Shown: in pieces, positions 1 through 10,412 of the stretch
Layout of the letters: each line of letters opens with the position of its first letter
How positions within the stretch are numbered: position 1 is the stretch's first letter
Assembly: GCA_902792855.1 (NCBI GenBank)
Contig: CADBBP010000006.1
Span: forward strand, 1 to 36,645
Origin: an uncultured Prevotellaceae bacterium
GTDB taxonomy: Bacteria > Bacteroidota > Bacteroidia > Bacteroidales > Bacteroidaceae
Direction: 5' to 3'
Length of the DNA stretch: 36,645 nucleotides
The notes under the pieces: generated by a model
What the model saw: only the letters and a program-made list of their open reading frames with translations
Told to the model about the DNA's origin: nothing
Databases searched by the model: none
Translations under genes and position numbers: made by a program

Positions 1-85
1 TTTGACGCTGCGCGTCGAAGGCACTCACGCTCGGCAATGAGAAAAACAATTTTCTTATTGCTCTCGCTTAATCGTGCCTTTGATG
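1..85. repeat. Nested hairpin repeat at left window edge
   Basis: Bases 1-19 can fold into an 8-bp stem (TTTGACGC/GCGTCGAA, two G-T pairs allowed) with a TGC triloop. GCAATGAGAAAA (34-45) pairs with 50-61 around an ACAA loop, 12 bp with one wobble. An outer arm, AAGGCAC (18-24), pairs with GTGCCTT (74-80) and extends with wobbles to 13-85. No gene is visible. It looks like one copy of an interspersed intergenic repeat or the tail of an upstream element; copy number cannot be judged from this window. Confidence 0.55.
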
Positions 86-131
86 GGTCGAGGGTTCCTT
101 AATGTCTGAGCACCGAGTAGGTGCGGTTGAG

Positions 132-155
132 CCCCCTCCCGATGTCGGGAGGGGG
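132..155. other. Strong GC hairpin before pepD
   Basis: CCCCCTCCCG (132-141) pairs perfectly with CGGGAGGGGG (146-155) around an ATGT tetraloop. No T-run follows, so it is not a classic intrinsic terminator. A second, smaller hairpin, CTACCTT/AAGGTAG (179-185/191-197), lies downstream. Both fall in the gene-free stretch 1-308. Confidence 0.6.
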
Positions 156-237
156 ACGGGGGGTGGGTAGGTACCATACTACCTTTGGATAAGGTAGGCT
201 GCACCTCAACAATTAAAATAAAAAAAGTATTTTTTAT

Positions 238-268
238 TTTGAATTGTCTTCGGTTTGCACTACCTTTG
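238..268 (+). promoter_or_regulatory. Bacteroidetes-type promoter of pepD
   Basis: TTTG (238-241), 19 bases, then TACCTTTG (261-268), a full match to the Bacteroidetes -33/-7 consensus. Transcription would start near 273, leaving a leader of about 35 bases before the ATG at 309. Confidence 0.75.
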
Positions 269-308
269 TAAGCGGATTAGCATACCTTAGTATATTATAT
301 AGGAAACA

Positions 309-1763
309 ATGAAAATACAACAAATCGTGGATTGCCCGCCGATAGGTGCCGTCATGGACATCTTCAAGCAGTTAAACAACATCCCCAGGCCTTCTCACCA
401 TGAGGAGCGGGTTGCAGACTTCATTTGCCAGTTTGCCCAACGCCTGGGTTTGGAATACGACCGCGACGCCCAAAACTGTGTCGTGGTGAGAAAGCCTGCT
501 TCGCCTGGATGCGAGGATGCTGAAACCATTGTTGTGCTCAACCACATGGACATGGTGTGCGTGGGAATGAACGACCCATTGCACGACCCCGTGGAGGCTG
601 TCGTGGAAGATGGATGGATGAAAGCTCGTGGCACCTCCCTCGGTGCCGACAACGGCATAGGGCTGTCCATGGCTCTCGCTGTCCTTGCCGACAACACCTT
701 GCGCCATGGGCCGCTGGAGGTAATCACCACCACCAACGAAGAGGATGGCATGACAGGAGCCGCTGCACTCGACCCCGGCTTCATCAAGGGGCGAAAGGTC
801 GTCAACCTCGACTCCGAGGACTACGACACCATCACCACCGGTGCCGCAGGAGCCCTTCTGCAACGTCACTGCCTGCCAGCTCCCTTGGTAGATGCCCCGG
901 GTGGGAAACGCCGATGGTACAAGATTACCATCGATGGCGGAAAAGGCGGACATTCCGGCGTGGACATCGCCAAAGGGCGGGCAAGCGCCGTCACCATGGC
1001 GTGGGCTGTCCTGGCTGCCATATACAACGAATATGACTTGGAGTTGGCCGACATTGCCATTGGCGAGGCCAATGCCTCCATCGCCACCAAGGCGGAGGTG
1101 GTGCTTACCGTAACCTCCGGCGAGGCGGCAGAGTTTGTCAAGGCGCAGGAGGAGATTTTCAACGAGTGGGTGAAGGAGGAATATGGCGAAACCGACCCGG
1201 ATGTGAAATGCCGTGTGGAGAAGGTGCAACCCATGGAGAAGGTAATCCAACACGAAGCGTTCCACCAACTCATGGTGTGCCTGGAGCAGGTGCCGCAGGG
1301 AGTGGTGGCCATGAGCGAGACCATGGCCGGTACGCCGGAGACATCCAACAATGTGGGAAGGGTGTACTACGAAGACGGTGCCATTGTTGTCACCACGCAC
1401 ACCAGGAGCTTCATCGATGCCAAGATGAAAGAGGTTGCGGACGACATCGCCAAGGTGATGGCCCAAGGAGGGGCCACCTCCGAAACCCTCATGTCGGCCC
1501 CGGCATGGAAGGAAGACCCCACTTCACCATTCCTGCAAACCACCTCCGACACTTTCAACGATGTCTTGGGGTGGAGACCGCGTTTGGTGGCCATGCATTT
1601 TGTCCTGGAGGCTGGCTACTTCGTTCAGAAATACCCCGGATTGCAGATGGCGAGCATCGGCCCACGCATCATGGAGCCTCATTCCACTTCGGAAAGGGTG
1701 AAACTCTCAACCATAGAGGATATCTGGAAGGTCTTCATCAACCTCCTCGCAAGACTGGTATGA
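309..1763 (+). CDS. pepD: Aminoacyl-histidine dipeptidase (PepD-like, M20 family)
   Basis: This is a cytosolic zinc dipeptidase of peptidase family M20, which cleaves Xaa-His and other dipeptides and so recycles peptide nitrogen in amino-acid-fermenting bacteria. At 484 residues it matches the usual PepD length. Visible M20 signatures are the HMD metal motif (H79, D81), the bridging aspartate in SLGADNGIG (D114), the catalytic/metal pair E144-E145 in TNEEDGMTG, GGKGGHSG in the dimerisation (lid) domain, and the C-terminal PHSTSERV histidine. The ATG at 309 sits about 35 bases after a good promoter. The next gene begins within about 65 bases, so they may be cotranscribed. Family assignment is secure; substrate range is inferred. 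Confidence 0.93.
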   Translation: MKIQQIVDCPPIGAVMDIFKQLNNIPRPSHHEERVADFICQFAQRLGLEYDRDAQNCVVVRKPASPGCEDAETIVVLNHMDMVCVGMNDPLHDPVEAVVEDGWMKARGTSLGADNGIGLSMALAVLADNTLRHGPLEVITTTNEEDGMTGAAALDPGFIKGRKVVNLDSEDYDTITTGAAGALLQRHCLPAPLVDAPGGKRRWYKITIDGGKGGHSGVDIAKGRASAVTMAWAVLAAIYNEYDLELADIAIGEANASIATKAEVVLTVTSGEAAEFVKAQEEIFNEWVKEEYGETDPDVKCRVEKVQPMEKVIQHEAFHQLMVCLEQVPQGVVAMSETMAGTPETSNNVGRVYYEDGAIVVTTHTRSFIDAKMKEVADDIAKVMAQGGATSETLMSAPAWKEDPTSPFLQTTSDTFNDVLGWRPRLVAMHFVLEAGYFVQKYPGLQMASIGPRIMEPHSTSERVKLSTIEDIWKVFINLLARLV

Positions 1764-1828
1764 ACAGATTGATATAATAGAGTTTTATAGTTCCTAAAGA
1801 CATCATGGTCACGATCAACCACGAAAAT

Positions 1829-2935
1829 ATGGAAAAAAGCGACATCAAGAAAATCGTCCTCACCGGAGGACCATGCGCCGGCAAGACCACCGCTCTTGTA
1901 AAGGTGATAGAGCATTTCTCAAGCCTTGGTTACAAGGTGTTCACCATACCTGAAGTGCCCACCCTTTTTAGTCAGGCGGGCATGAACTATCTCACCGACA
2001 ACAAGGCATTGTTTTATCAGGGGGAGAAGGCTACCTTGGAGGTGCAGATGGCACTTGAGGACAAGTTCATGAGGATGGCACAGGAGTGTGAGGAACCCAC
2101 CCTCGTGGTGTGCGACCGCGGCGTGATGGACATCTCCGCCTATATGACTGCTGAGATGTGGGAGCAAATCACAGGGGAGTTGGGGGTTACAACTTCCGAA
2201 TTGCGAGACAGTCGCTACGACGCCGTCTTGCACCTCGTCTCCGCTGCCGACGGGGCGGAGGAATTCTACACCACCGCCACCAATGCACAGCGCTATGAGA
2301 AGATGGACGAGGAAGGGCTTCGCCAAGCCAGGCTGCTCGACAAGAAAGTCATTGGAGCATGGACAGGGCACTCCCATCTGCGCGTCATCAACAACCATGA
2401 GGACTTTGAGAAAAAACTCAACAGGGTGCTCAAGGAAATCTCCTTCGTCCTTGGTCTGCCACAGCCCATCGAGGAGGAGCGTAAATACATCGTGGAGGTG
2501 GTCGGCGACTTGCCCGAGTGCATCGTGAGCGAGATTACCCAGACGTATCTTGTGGCAGAGCCGGGATGCGAGGTGAGGCTGCGCCGCAGAGGATGGGCCG
2601 GCAAATATGTCAATGTGCTCACCACCAAGAAACCTCTTTCTGAAACAGAATGCCTCCAGACGGAGCGACAAATCAGCAACAACCTCTACGCTTCGCTCCT
2701 CCAACAGGCCGACCCATACCGCAACACCATAAAGAAGACGAGGAACAGCTTTATATGGAAAGGGCAGTATTTCGAACTCGACCTCTTCTCGAAACCTATC
2801 GATGGCTTGAAGATTCTCGAGACAAAAGGAGTGGCATCCGACGAGTCGGTGAAATTTCCGCCTTTCATCCGGGTGGTGGAAGACATCACCGGAAACAAGA
2901 AGTACTACAACTACAACATCGCCTTGAGAAAGTAG
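1829..2935 (+). CDS. P-loop ATPase fused to a CYTH domain
   Basis: A two-domain protein of 368 residues from the ATG at 1829 (a start at 1805 would add eight residues). The N-terminal half is a nucleoside-kinase-like AAA domain with the P-loop GGPCAGKTT at residues 13-21 and a CDRG acidic segment near residue 96. The C-terminal half looks like a CYTH (triphosphate tunnel) domain: EERKYIV near 216, QTYL near 239, basic RLRRR near 251, and alternating charged strands through ELDLFSKP. CYTH domains bind or hydrolyse inorganic and organic triphosphates with a divalent metal. The substrate of this fusion is not known to me. The P-loop lies close to the N-terminus as usual, favouring the later start. 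Location is inferred to be cytosolic because no signal or membrane segment is seen. Confidence 0.75.
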   Translation: MEKSDIKKIVLTGGPCAGKTTALVKVIEHFSSLGYKVFTIPEVPTLFSQAGMNYLTDNKALFYQGEKATLEVQMALEDKFMRMAQECEEPTLVVCDRGVMDISAYMTAEMWEQITGELGVTTSELRDSRYDAVLHLVSAADGAEEFYTTATNAQRYEKMDEEGLRQARLLDKKVIGAWTGHSHLRVINNHEDFEKKLNRVLKEISFVLGLPQPIEEERKYIVEVVGDLPECIVSEITQTYLVAEPGCEVRLRRRGWAGKYVNVLTTKKPLSETECLQTERQISNNLYASLLQQADPYRNTIKKTRNSFIWKGQYFELDLFSKPIDGLKILETKGVASDESVKFPPFIRVVEDITGNKKYYNYNIALRK

Positions 2936-3053
2936 CATGTGAGCAGAAATGATGTTTGAACTCGCCTTGTTTTGTCGTTTTTCGCTTTTTATTTGTCCAT
3001 TGAGGAAATAAAATGTGAAATGTTTGTCAAAGGAGGAAAAAAAAGACGAAAAA

Positions 3054-3086
3054 GTTGCTCGGTTTCGTATATTATTCGTATATTTG
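3054..3086 (+). promoter_or_regulatory. Promoter inside the 2936-3305 gap
   Basis: GTTG (3054-3057), 21 bases, then TATATTTG (3079-3086), a perfect Bacteroidetes -7 with a 3-of-4 -33. Predicted start is near 3091. The next gene, truA, lies beyond a strong terminator, so this promoter appears to serve only the interval before that terminator. Confidence 0.5.
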
Positions 3087-3090
3087 CAAA

Positions 3091-3222
3091 GCATAAACAA
3101 ACAGCAGATGATATTAATGTTCTCCAATTGTTTTAGGTATTAGGCTTTATAATCAATAGAGTGTAATTTTTCTTGGAAAAAACGTCGCCGTCTGAGAGAG
3201 ATCGCGACGTTTCATTTTTTTT
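3091..3222 (+). ncRNA. Candidate small RNA (about 130 nt)
   Basis: The interval is bounded by a promoter ending at 3086 and an intrinsic terminator ending at 3222. It holds no convincing reading frame: the longest ATG frame is about 11 codons (from near 3108). The 370-base gap 2936-3305 contains no other gene. It could instead be the 3' tail of the upstream ATPase mRNA. No known RNA family was recognised by eye. Confidence 0.4.
3180..3222 (+). terminator. Intrinsic terminator
   Basis: AAACGTCGC (3180-3188) pairs perfectly with GCGACGTTT (3204-3212) around a 15-base loop, followed by CA and a run of eight T (3215-3222). Confidence 0.8.
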
Positions 3223-3283
3223 AGCCCTTTGGGATGTGAAATCGTTTTTTGAGGGCAATCGTGGCTTTTTCACCAAAATTTCG

Positions 3284-3291
3284 TATTTTTG
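3284..3291 (+). promoter_or_regulatory. truA -7 element
   Basis: TATTTTTG matches TAnnTTTG and ends 14 bases before the truA ATG, implying a leader of only about 10 bases. I see no good TTTG at the -33 distance. Confidence 0.5.
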
Positions 3292-3305
3292 CACGCAAAT
3301 TAGAA

Positions 3306-4058
3306 ATGGCAAGGTATTTCATCAATCTCAGTTTCGACGGCTCACGCTACCATGGATGGCAGGTGCAGCCCAATGGCAACTCCATTCAGGCGGAGATGCA
3401 GCGAGCTCTCGCCACGCTGCTTCGCCAGGAAGTGGAGGTGGTGGGTGCTGGGAGAACCGACGCTGGCGTACACGCCGCCAAGATGGTGGCGCATTTCGAC
3501 TACGACAAGCCGGTGGACCCCGGACAGCTAACCTACAAACTCAACCGGCTGCTGCCCCACGACATCGCGGTGAGCATGGTGAGGGAGGTGGACGAGAGCA
3601 TGCATGCCAGGTTTTCCGCCACGTCGCGCACCTATCATTATTTCTTACACACCGACAAGGACCCCTTCGTCGAGAAATATTCTTGTCAACTGGGCTATCG
3701 CCTCGACTTCGACTTGATGAACGAGGCAGGGCGCATCCTCACCACCTATTCCGACTTCGGGGCATTCTGCAAGAGCCATACCGACGTGAAGACCACCATC
3801 TGCCAGGTGACGGAGGCACGGTGGGAGGAACTCGCTCCGCACAAATACCGTTTTACCATCACCGCCAACCGTTTCTTGCGCAACATGGTGAGGGCCGTGG
3901 TGGGCACCTTGGTCGATGTGGGAAGGGGACGGTTGTCGCTCGATGAGTTCAGGAGCATCATAGAGAGCAAGAGCCGCACCAAAGCGGGTGAGAGCATGCC
4001 GGCAAAGGCGCTTTTCTTGGTCGATGTGGCCTATCCCGACAACAATAATCCGTCATAG
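3306..4058 (+). CDS. truA: tRNA pseudouridine synthase A
   Basis: TruA converts uridines 38-40 of the tRNA anticodon stem to pseudouridine. The 250-residue protein shows the family signatures: LSFDGSRYHGWQ near the N-terminus, the catalytic aspartate D52 in GAGRTDAGVHA, and NRFLRNMVR towards the C-terminus. The frame is open upstream to 3249, but the ATG at 3306 starts exactly at the conserved MARYFINLSFDG sequence and sits just after a -7 element. The transporter gene follows with only about 12 bases between stop and start, so the two are probably cotranscribed. Confidence 0.95.
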   Translation: MARYFINLSFDGSRYHGWQVQPNGNSIQAEMQRALATLLRQEVEVVGAGRTDAGVHAAKMVAHFDYDKPVDPGQLTYKLNRLLPHDIAVSMVREVDESMHARFSATSRTYHYFLHTDKDPFVEKYSCQLGYRLDFDLMNEAGRILTTYSDFGAFCKSHTDVKTTICQVTEARWEELAPHKYRFTITANRFLRNMVRAVVGTLVDVGRGRLSLDEFRSIIESKSRTKAGESMPAKALFLVDVAYPDNNNPS

Positions 4059-4070
4059 CATCTTGTGCGT

Positions 4071-4985
4071 ATGTGGCTCATCTTCGCTTTCATCTCCGCA
4101 GCACTCCTTGGCTGCTACGACTCTTTCAAGAAAGAGGCACTGGCGGGCAACGCTGTCATTCCGGTGCTCTTCCTCAACACCGTCTTCTGCTCCCTCATCT
4201 TCCTGCCCTTCATCATTCTCAGCACCACTACTGGATTGCTCGACACCTCGCAGTTTCATGTGCCGCAAGCGGGGTGGGAGGCTCACAAGTACATTCTCTT
4301 AAAGAGCGTCATTGTCTTGCTTTCATGGGTTTTTGGATATTTCGGCATGAAGCACCTGCCGCTCACCATCGTGGGACCCATCAACGCCACAAGGCCGGTG
4401 ATGGTGCTTTGCGGAGCCCTCATCGTGTTTGGAGAGCAGTTGAACGGGTGGCAGTGGCTGGGTGTGGTGCTCTCGGTGATATCCTTCTTCATGCTTAGCC
4501 GGAGCGGACGAAAAGAGGGAATAGACTTCAAGCACGACAAGTGGATTTATTTCGTCATCCTGGCCGCCTTGCTCGGAGCAGTCAGCGGCCTTTACGACAA
4601 ATACCTCATGGCACCGAGGGAGAACGGCGGTGTGGGGCTCGACCGCATGCTTGTGCAGAGCTGGTACAACATCTACCAGGCGGCGATGATGCTCGCCGTG
4701 CTTTTGTTCGCATGGTGGCCGCAGCGGAAACACACCACGCCCTTGCACTGGCATTGGAGCATTCTCTGTGTCAGCATCTTCCTCTCCGCCGCCGACTTCA
4801 TCTACTTCTACGCACTGAGCCTGCCGGGAGCCATGATTTCCATCGTCTCCATGGTGAGGAGGGGCAGCGTGGTGGTCTCATTCCTCTTCGGCGCAATCTT
4901 CTTCCACGAGAAAAACCTTAGGAGCAAGATTGTTGACCTCATTCTCGTACTGCTGGGCATGCTATGCCTCTACATTGGCTCGTGA
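4071..4985 (+). CDS. EamA/DMT-family membrane transporter
   Basis: An integral membrane protein of 304 residues built as two repeats of about five hydrophobic helices each, as in the drug/metabolite transporter superfamily. Each half has a characteristic late glycine/proline-rich helix (for example LTIVGPINATRPVMVLCGALIVF and MISIVSMVRRGSVVVSFLFGAIFF). The conserved glutamate of the EamA fold is visible in FGEQLNGWQWLG and FFHEKNLR. The substrate cannot be told from sequence. The ATG at 4071 is preferred; a GTG at 4065 adds two residues. It lies directly behind truA. Confidence 0.82.
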   Translation: MWLIFAFISAALLGCYDSFKKEALAGNAVIPVLFLNTVFCSLIFLPFIILSTTTGLLDTSQFHVPQAGWEAHKYILLKSVIVLLSWVFGYFGMKHLPLTIVGPINATRPVMVLCGALIVFGEQLNGWQWLGVVLSVISFFMLSRSGRKEGIDFKHDKWIYFVILAALLGAVSGLYDKYLMAPRENGGVGLDRMLVQSWYNIYQAAMMLAVLLFAWWPQRKHTTPLHWHWSILCVSIFLSAADFIYFYALSLPGAMISIVSMVRRGSVVVSFLFGAIFFHEKNLRSKIVDLILVLLGMLCLYIGS

Positions 4986-5074
4986 ACATGGATGAGGGTG
5001 CCTTGCACATGGCCCCTCAAGACCTCCAAAATGATAAATTGCATTTTTTATTCAAAATAATCAAAGATGCATTA

Positions 5075-5097
5075 AACTTTTTCCAACCTGATGCGTC
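5075..5097 (+). promoter_or_regulatory. ECF-sigma-type promoter
   Basis: AAC at 5075-5077, 16 bases, then CGTC at 5094-5097. This is the AAC/CGTC pair, with its usual spacing, recognised by extracytoplasmic-function sigma factors. It predicts a start near 5103, just before the ATG at 5116. No TAnnTTTG housekeeping element is seen in the 130-base gap. Confidence 0.6.
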
Positions 5098-5115
5098 AAA
5101 CAAAAAAAGACAGCA

Positions 5116-5484
5116 ATGATTCAAGAAACCTATGATTCCCTGCCCAAGCGCGAAAACCATTTCACCGTGCCGGAAGGTTATTTCGACACGCTTGCGGAAA
5201 GGGTGATGGAGCGCATCCCCGAAAATGAGGTGAGGATGATGCCCGAAACGGTGCGAAAGCCCCTGGCTGCCAAGAGATGGCGGACGGTGGCAGCTGCTGC
5301 CGTCGTCCTTGCGGCGGTCTTTGGAGCTGGACTCTATGTACACCAAGACCTCAACGATGCTGAGGTGGAGGCGATGGCCACACAGCGGGCTTCATATTCA
5401 AATGCCGAGGGAAGCCTCGATGCAGTGGCCGACTATATCATGTGTGATGATGAAGACTTATATGCTTATCTTTCAGATGAATAA
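5116..5484 (+). CDS. Single-pass anti-sigma-like membrane protein
   Basis: A 122-residue protein with a cytosolic N-terminal half, including FTVPEGYFDTLAERVMERIP, one membrane helix at about residues 57-73 (AAAAVVLAAVFGAGLYV) and a short acidic periplasmic tail. In Bacteroidetes, proteins with the VPEGYFDTL segment usually sit between an ECF sigma-70 gene and a Spy-like periplasmic gene, and are thought to act as anti-sigma or sigma-associated factors. Here the Spy-like gene follows, overlapping by 8 bases, but no sigma gene precedes. The function is therefore inferred from shape and context only. Confidence 0.65.
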   Translation: MIQETYDSLPKRENHFTVPEGYFDTLAERVMERIPENEVRMMPETVRKPLAAKRWRTVAAAAVVLAAVFGAGLYVHQDLNDAEVEAMATQRASYSNAEGSLDAVADYIMCDDEDLYAYLSDE

Positions 5485-5920
5485 ACTAAAATATGCATCA
5501 CTGTGGCTGGTAATCCTGCTTTTCACCATGGTGACATTGCCGCTTTCGGCGCAGGGGCCCATGAAATTCAACCCCGCAAAATTCAAGGCCGACCTGCAGC
5601 AGTTCATCACGATTGAGGCGTGTCTCACGCCCCATGAAGCAGCGGCGTTCTTCCCGCTCTATGACGAGATGAACAACAAGCAGCGCGTGCTTTATGACAA
5701 GATACGCGAGCTCAAGCGCATGAAGCCCGCGGATGAAGAGCGGTGCAAGAAGGCCATCATCGAAATCGACCAACTGGAGATAGAAATCAAGCAGTTGCAG
5801 TCCAACTACCATGCCCGCTTCTTGGGAATACTGTCTGCCTCCAAACTCTACGATGTCATCAAGGCGGAGAGCAAGTTCCACAGGCAGGCCATGCGCAACG
5901 CCGCCAGGCCATGGAGGTAG
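5477..5920 (+). CDS. Spy/CpxP-like periplasmic helical protein
   Basis: A 147-residue protein with a signal peptide (MNKLKYASLWLVILLFTMVTLP, probable cut after SAQ near residue 25). The mature part is almost all charged helix: LTPHEAAAFFPLYDEMN, then a long heptad-like stretch to the C-terminus. This resembles Spy/CpxP-type periplasmic chaperone-sensors and the third gene of many Bacteroidetes sigma-factor operons. The frame is open upstream to 5309, but the ATG at 5477 overlaps the stop of the preceding gene and begins the signal peptide, so translational coupling is likely. A strong terminator lies 90 bases downstream. Confidence 0.72.
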   Translation: MNKLKYASLWLVILLFTMVTLPLSAQGPMKFNPAKFKADLQQFITIEACLTPHEAAAFFPLYDEMNNKQRVLYDKIRELKRMKPADEERCKKAIIEIDQLEIEIKQLQSNYHARFLGILSASKLYDVIKAESKFHRQAMRNAARPWR

Positions 5921-5972
5921 CCTCACTGGATGCTGCATACATACGACCATACAGATAAATATAGTTTTGACT

Positions 5973-6050
5973 AAGGTGATTGCCGCGCAAACGGCAATGC
6001 TCCAAGTGTAAGGTGATTCCGACTGCCATACGGAATCACCTTTCCTTTAT
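5973..6050 (+). terminator. Tandem hairpins, the second an intrinsic terminator
   Basis: The second hairpin pairs AAGGTGATTCCG (6010-6021) with CGGAATCACCTT (6031-6042), 12 bp with a 9-base loop, followed by TTTCCTTTAT. The first pairs ATTGCCG (5979-5985) with CGGCAAT (5992-5998). Both are preceded by TAAGGTGATT. These lie in the 342-base gap 5921-6262, which otherwise holds A/T-rich leader sequence for gyrA and no gene. Confidence 0.75.
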
Positions 6051-6108
6051 GGCTGACGGGAGCCTCGTTGACAATGATTTTTTTAATGGAACTCACCTTA
6101 ATAATCTT

Positions 6109-6116
6109 TAATTTTG
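6109..6116 (+). promoter_or_regulatory. Candidate gyrA -7 element
   Basis: TAATTTTG matches TAnnTTTG in full, about 147 bases before the gyrA ATG. A second near match, TAATTTTA, lies at 6160-6167 with TTTG at 6132-6135 (24 bases away, longer than usual). Which is used cannot be decided by eye. Confidence 0.35.
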
Positions 6117-6262
6117 GAAAAAAAAAGCCCATTTGCTTTCCCATGTCGCAAATTAGTAGTAATTTTACACCTTGAAACGGGCACAAAATCGCATAGAACG
6201 CATTTAAATGCCCTCTAAGGCGATTTCACGCCTGAATCATATTTTAATCATGACTACCAATA

Positions 6263-8971
<2,709 letters not shown>

Positions 8972-9020
8972 CCTTGTTATATTAATAAGCAAAACCTATT
9001 CAAAAAACTTTTAGTAACAG

Positions 9021-10292
9021 ATGAAGATGAAAAAAATGATGATTGTGGCGTTGATGGCAGTAGCTGCATCAACGGCCTTCGCAGGCGACTCGCCCGCGCT
9101 CAAGACAATCCTGAAAGCAAAGACCTATGCTGAGGCTAAGTCGTTGCTTGACTCCACTTTGGGGCAACTCGCTTCACCGGCGGAAAAGGCGAAAGCCTAC
9201 AACAAACTCTACACTCTGGCACTCGAAACGGTCACAAAAGAGCAGGCCAACATGAACGAGAACCAGGTGAACGCGCAAATGGGAAAGGCTGCAAAGGTCG
9301 CTGTTGACTCCGTGGCTTTCTACCAAGCTGTCTATGACGCCATGGAAGCAGCCATCGAATGCGACAAATACGACCAAATGCCCAATGAAAAAGGAAAAGT
9401 GGCTCCCAAATTCCATGAGGCGGTTGCCGGCGTGCTTTACCCGCACAGAGGAAATCTGTGGAACGGAGGCATTTTCTATCTCAACAGGGGAGACGATGCC
9501 AACACTTACAAGTATTTCGCTAAGTGCGTGGATTCTTATGCTGAGCCCCTCTTCGCCGAGCAAGTGGCAAAGACACCCGATGAGAACATTGGACAGATGG
9601 CTTACTATGCCGCTCTCTATGCAGCACAGAACAAGGACAACAAGGGATGTGCTAAGTTTGCTGACGTGGCTGCAAAAGACCCCAAATTCGCAAAGGAAGC
9701 CAACAACCTCAAACTCGCCATCGAGCAGGAAGGCCTCAAGACGCGTCAGGACTCGCTCAACTACGTCAAGGAACTTGAGGGACAGTTTGCCAATGACCCC
9801 AGCAACGACCAACTCTTCGGTTCGCTCGTCAACATGTACTCGGGCATGAAGATGAACGATGAGATGAACGCGCTCTTCGAGAAGAAACTGCAGAGCGACC
9901 CCAACAACTTCGTCGTATGGGCCGTTCGTGGTCAAAACGCCATGATGGACCAGAAACTCGACGAGGCTGTGGAATACTTCAAGAAAGCCCTTTCTACACA
10001 ACCCGATAATGCACAGATACTCACCTATCTCGGTGCATGTCAGCTCGACCACGCTTCCAACCTGGAGAACCGCGCTGCCGGAAAGACCGGACGTGTGCCA
10101 AAGGAGGCAATGGACCAAATCAGACCTCTCTATGAGGAGGCAAAGGGCTATCTCGACAAGGCAAAGCAACTCGACCCCAACAGGGAGAAGGCCAACTGGG
10201 CTTACCCACTCTATCGCTGCCACTATCAGCTCTACGGAGGTGATGACCAGCGCACGAAGGATGCTGCCAAAGAGGCTGGCGTCAGCGAGTAA
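9021..10292 (+). CDS. Secreted TPR protein, first of two paralogues
   Basis: A 423-residue protein with a signal peptide (MKMKKMMIVALMAVAASTAFA, cut near residue 21) and helical repeats typical of tetratricopeptide proteins, clearest at about residues 280-345 (NFVVWAVRGQNAMMDQKLDEAVEYFKKAL and the next repeat). TPR domains serve protein-protein binding; no enzyme domain is seen. The next gene encodes a related protein: both carry PNxKGKV, then NGGxFYL, then a PLF segment at similar places. It is probably periplasmic or outer-membrane associated. A strong terminator follows 25 bases after the stop, so the two paralogues are likely separate units. Specific function unknown. Confidence 0.75.
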   Translation: MKMKKMMIVALMAVAASTAFAGDSPALKTILKAKTYAEAKSLLDSTLGQLASPAEKAKAYNKLYTLALETVTKEQANMNENQVNAQMGKAAKVAVDSVAFYQAVYDAMEAAIECDKYDQMPNEKGKVAPKFHEAVAGVLYPHRGNLWNGGIFYLNRGDDANTYKYFAKCVDSYAEPLFAEQVAKTPDENIGQMAYYAALYAAQNKDNKGCAKFADVAAKDPKFAKEANNLKLAIEQEGLKTRQDSLNYVKELEGQFANDPSNDQLFGSLVNMYSGMKMNDEMNALFEKKLQSDPNNFVVWAVRGQNAMMDQKLDEAVEYFKKALSTQPDNAQILTYLGACQLDHASNLENRAAGKTGRVPKEAMDQIRPLYEEAKGYLDKAKQLDPNREKANWAYPLYRCHYQLYGGDDQRTKDAAKEAGVSE

Positions 10293-10316
10293 GAATTTTA
10301 TTCATTGACATTTCCA

Positions 10317-10345
10317 GAGGGTGTGTCATGTCTTGACACACCCTC
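10317..10345 (+). terminator. Intrinsic terminator after first TPR gene
   Basis: GAGGGTGTGTCA (10317-10328) pairs perfectly with TGACACACCCTC (10334-10345), 12 bp around a five-base loop, followed by CTTTAAAAT. The downstream T-run is short, but the stem is strong. Confidence 0.7.
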
Positions 10346-10412
10346 CTTTAAAATGCCCTTTCATCACGGAAGGCTTGATTTGTTTCATACACTCTATAAA
10401 GTTACCATAAGG

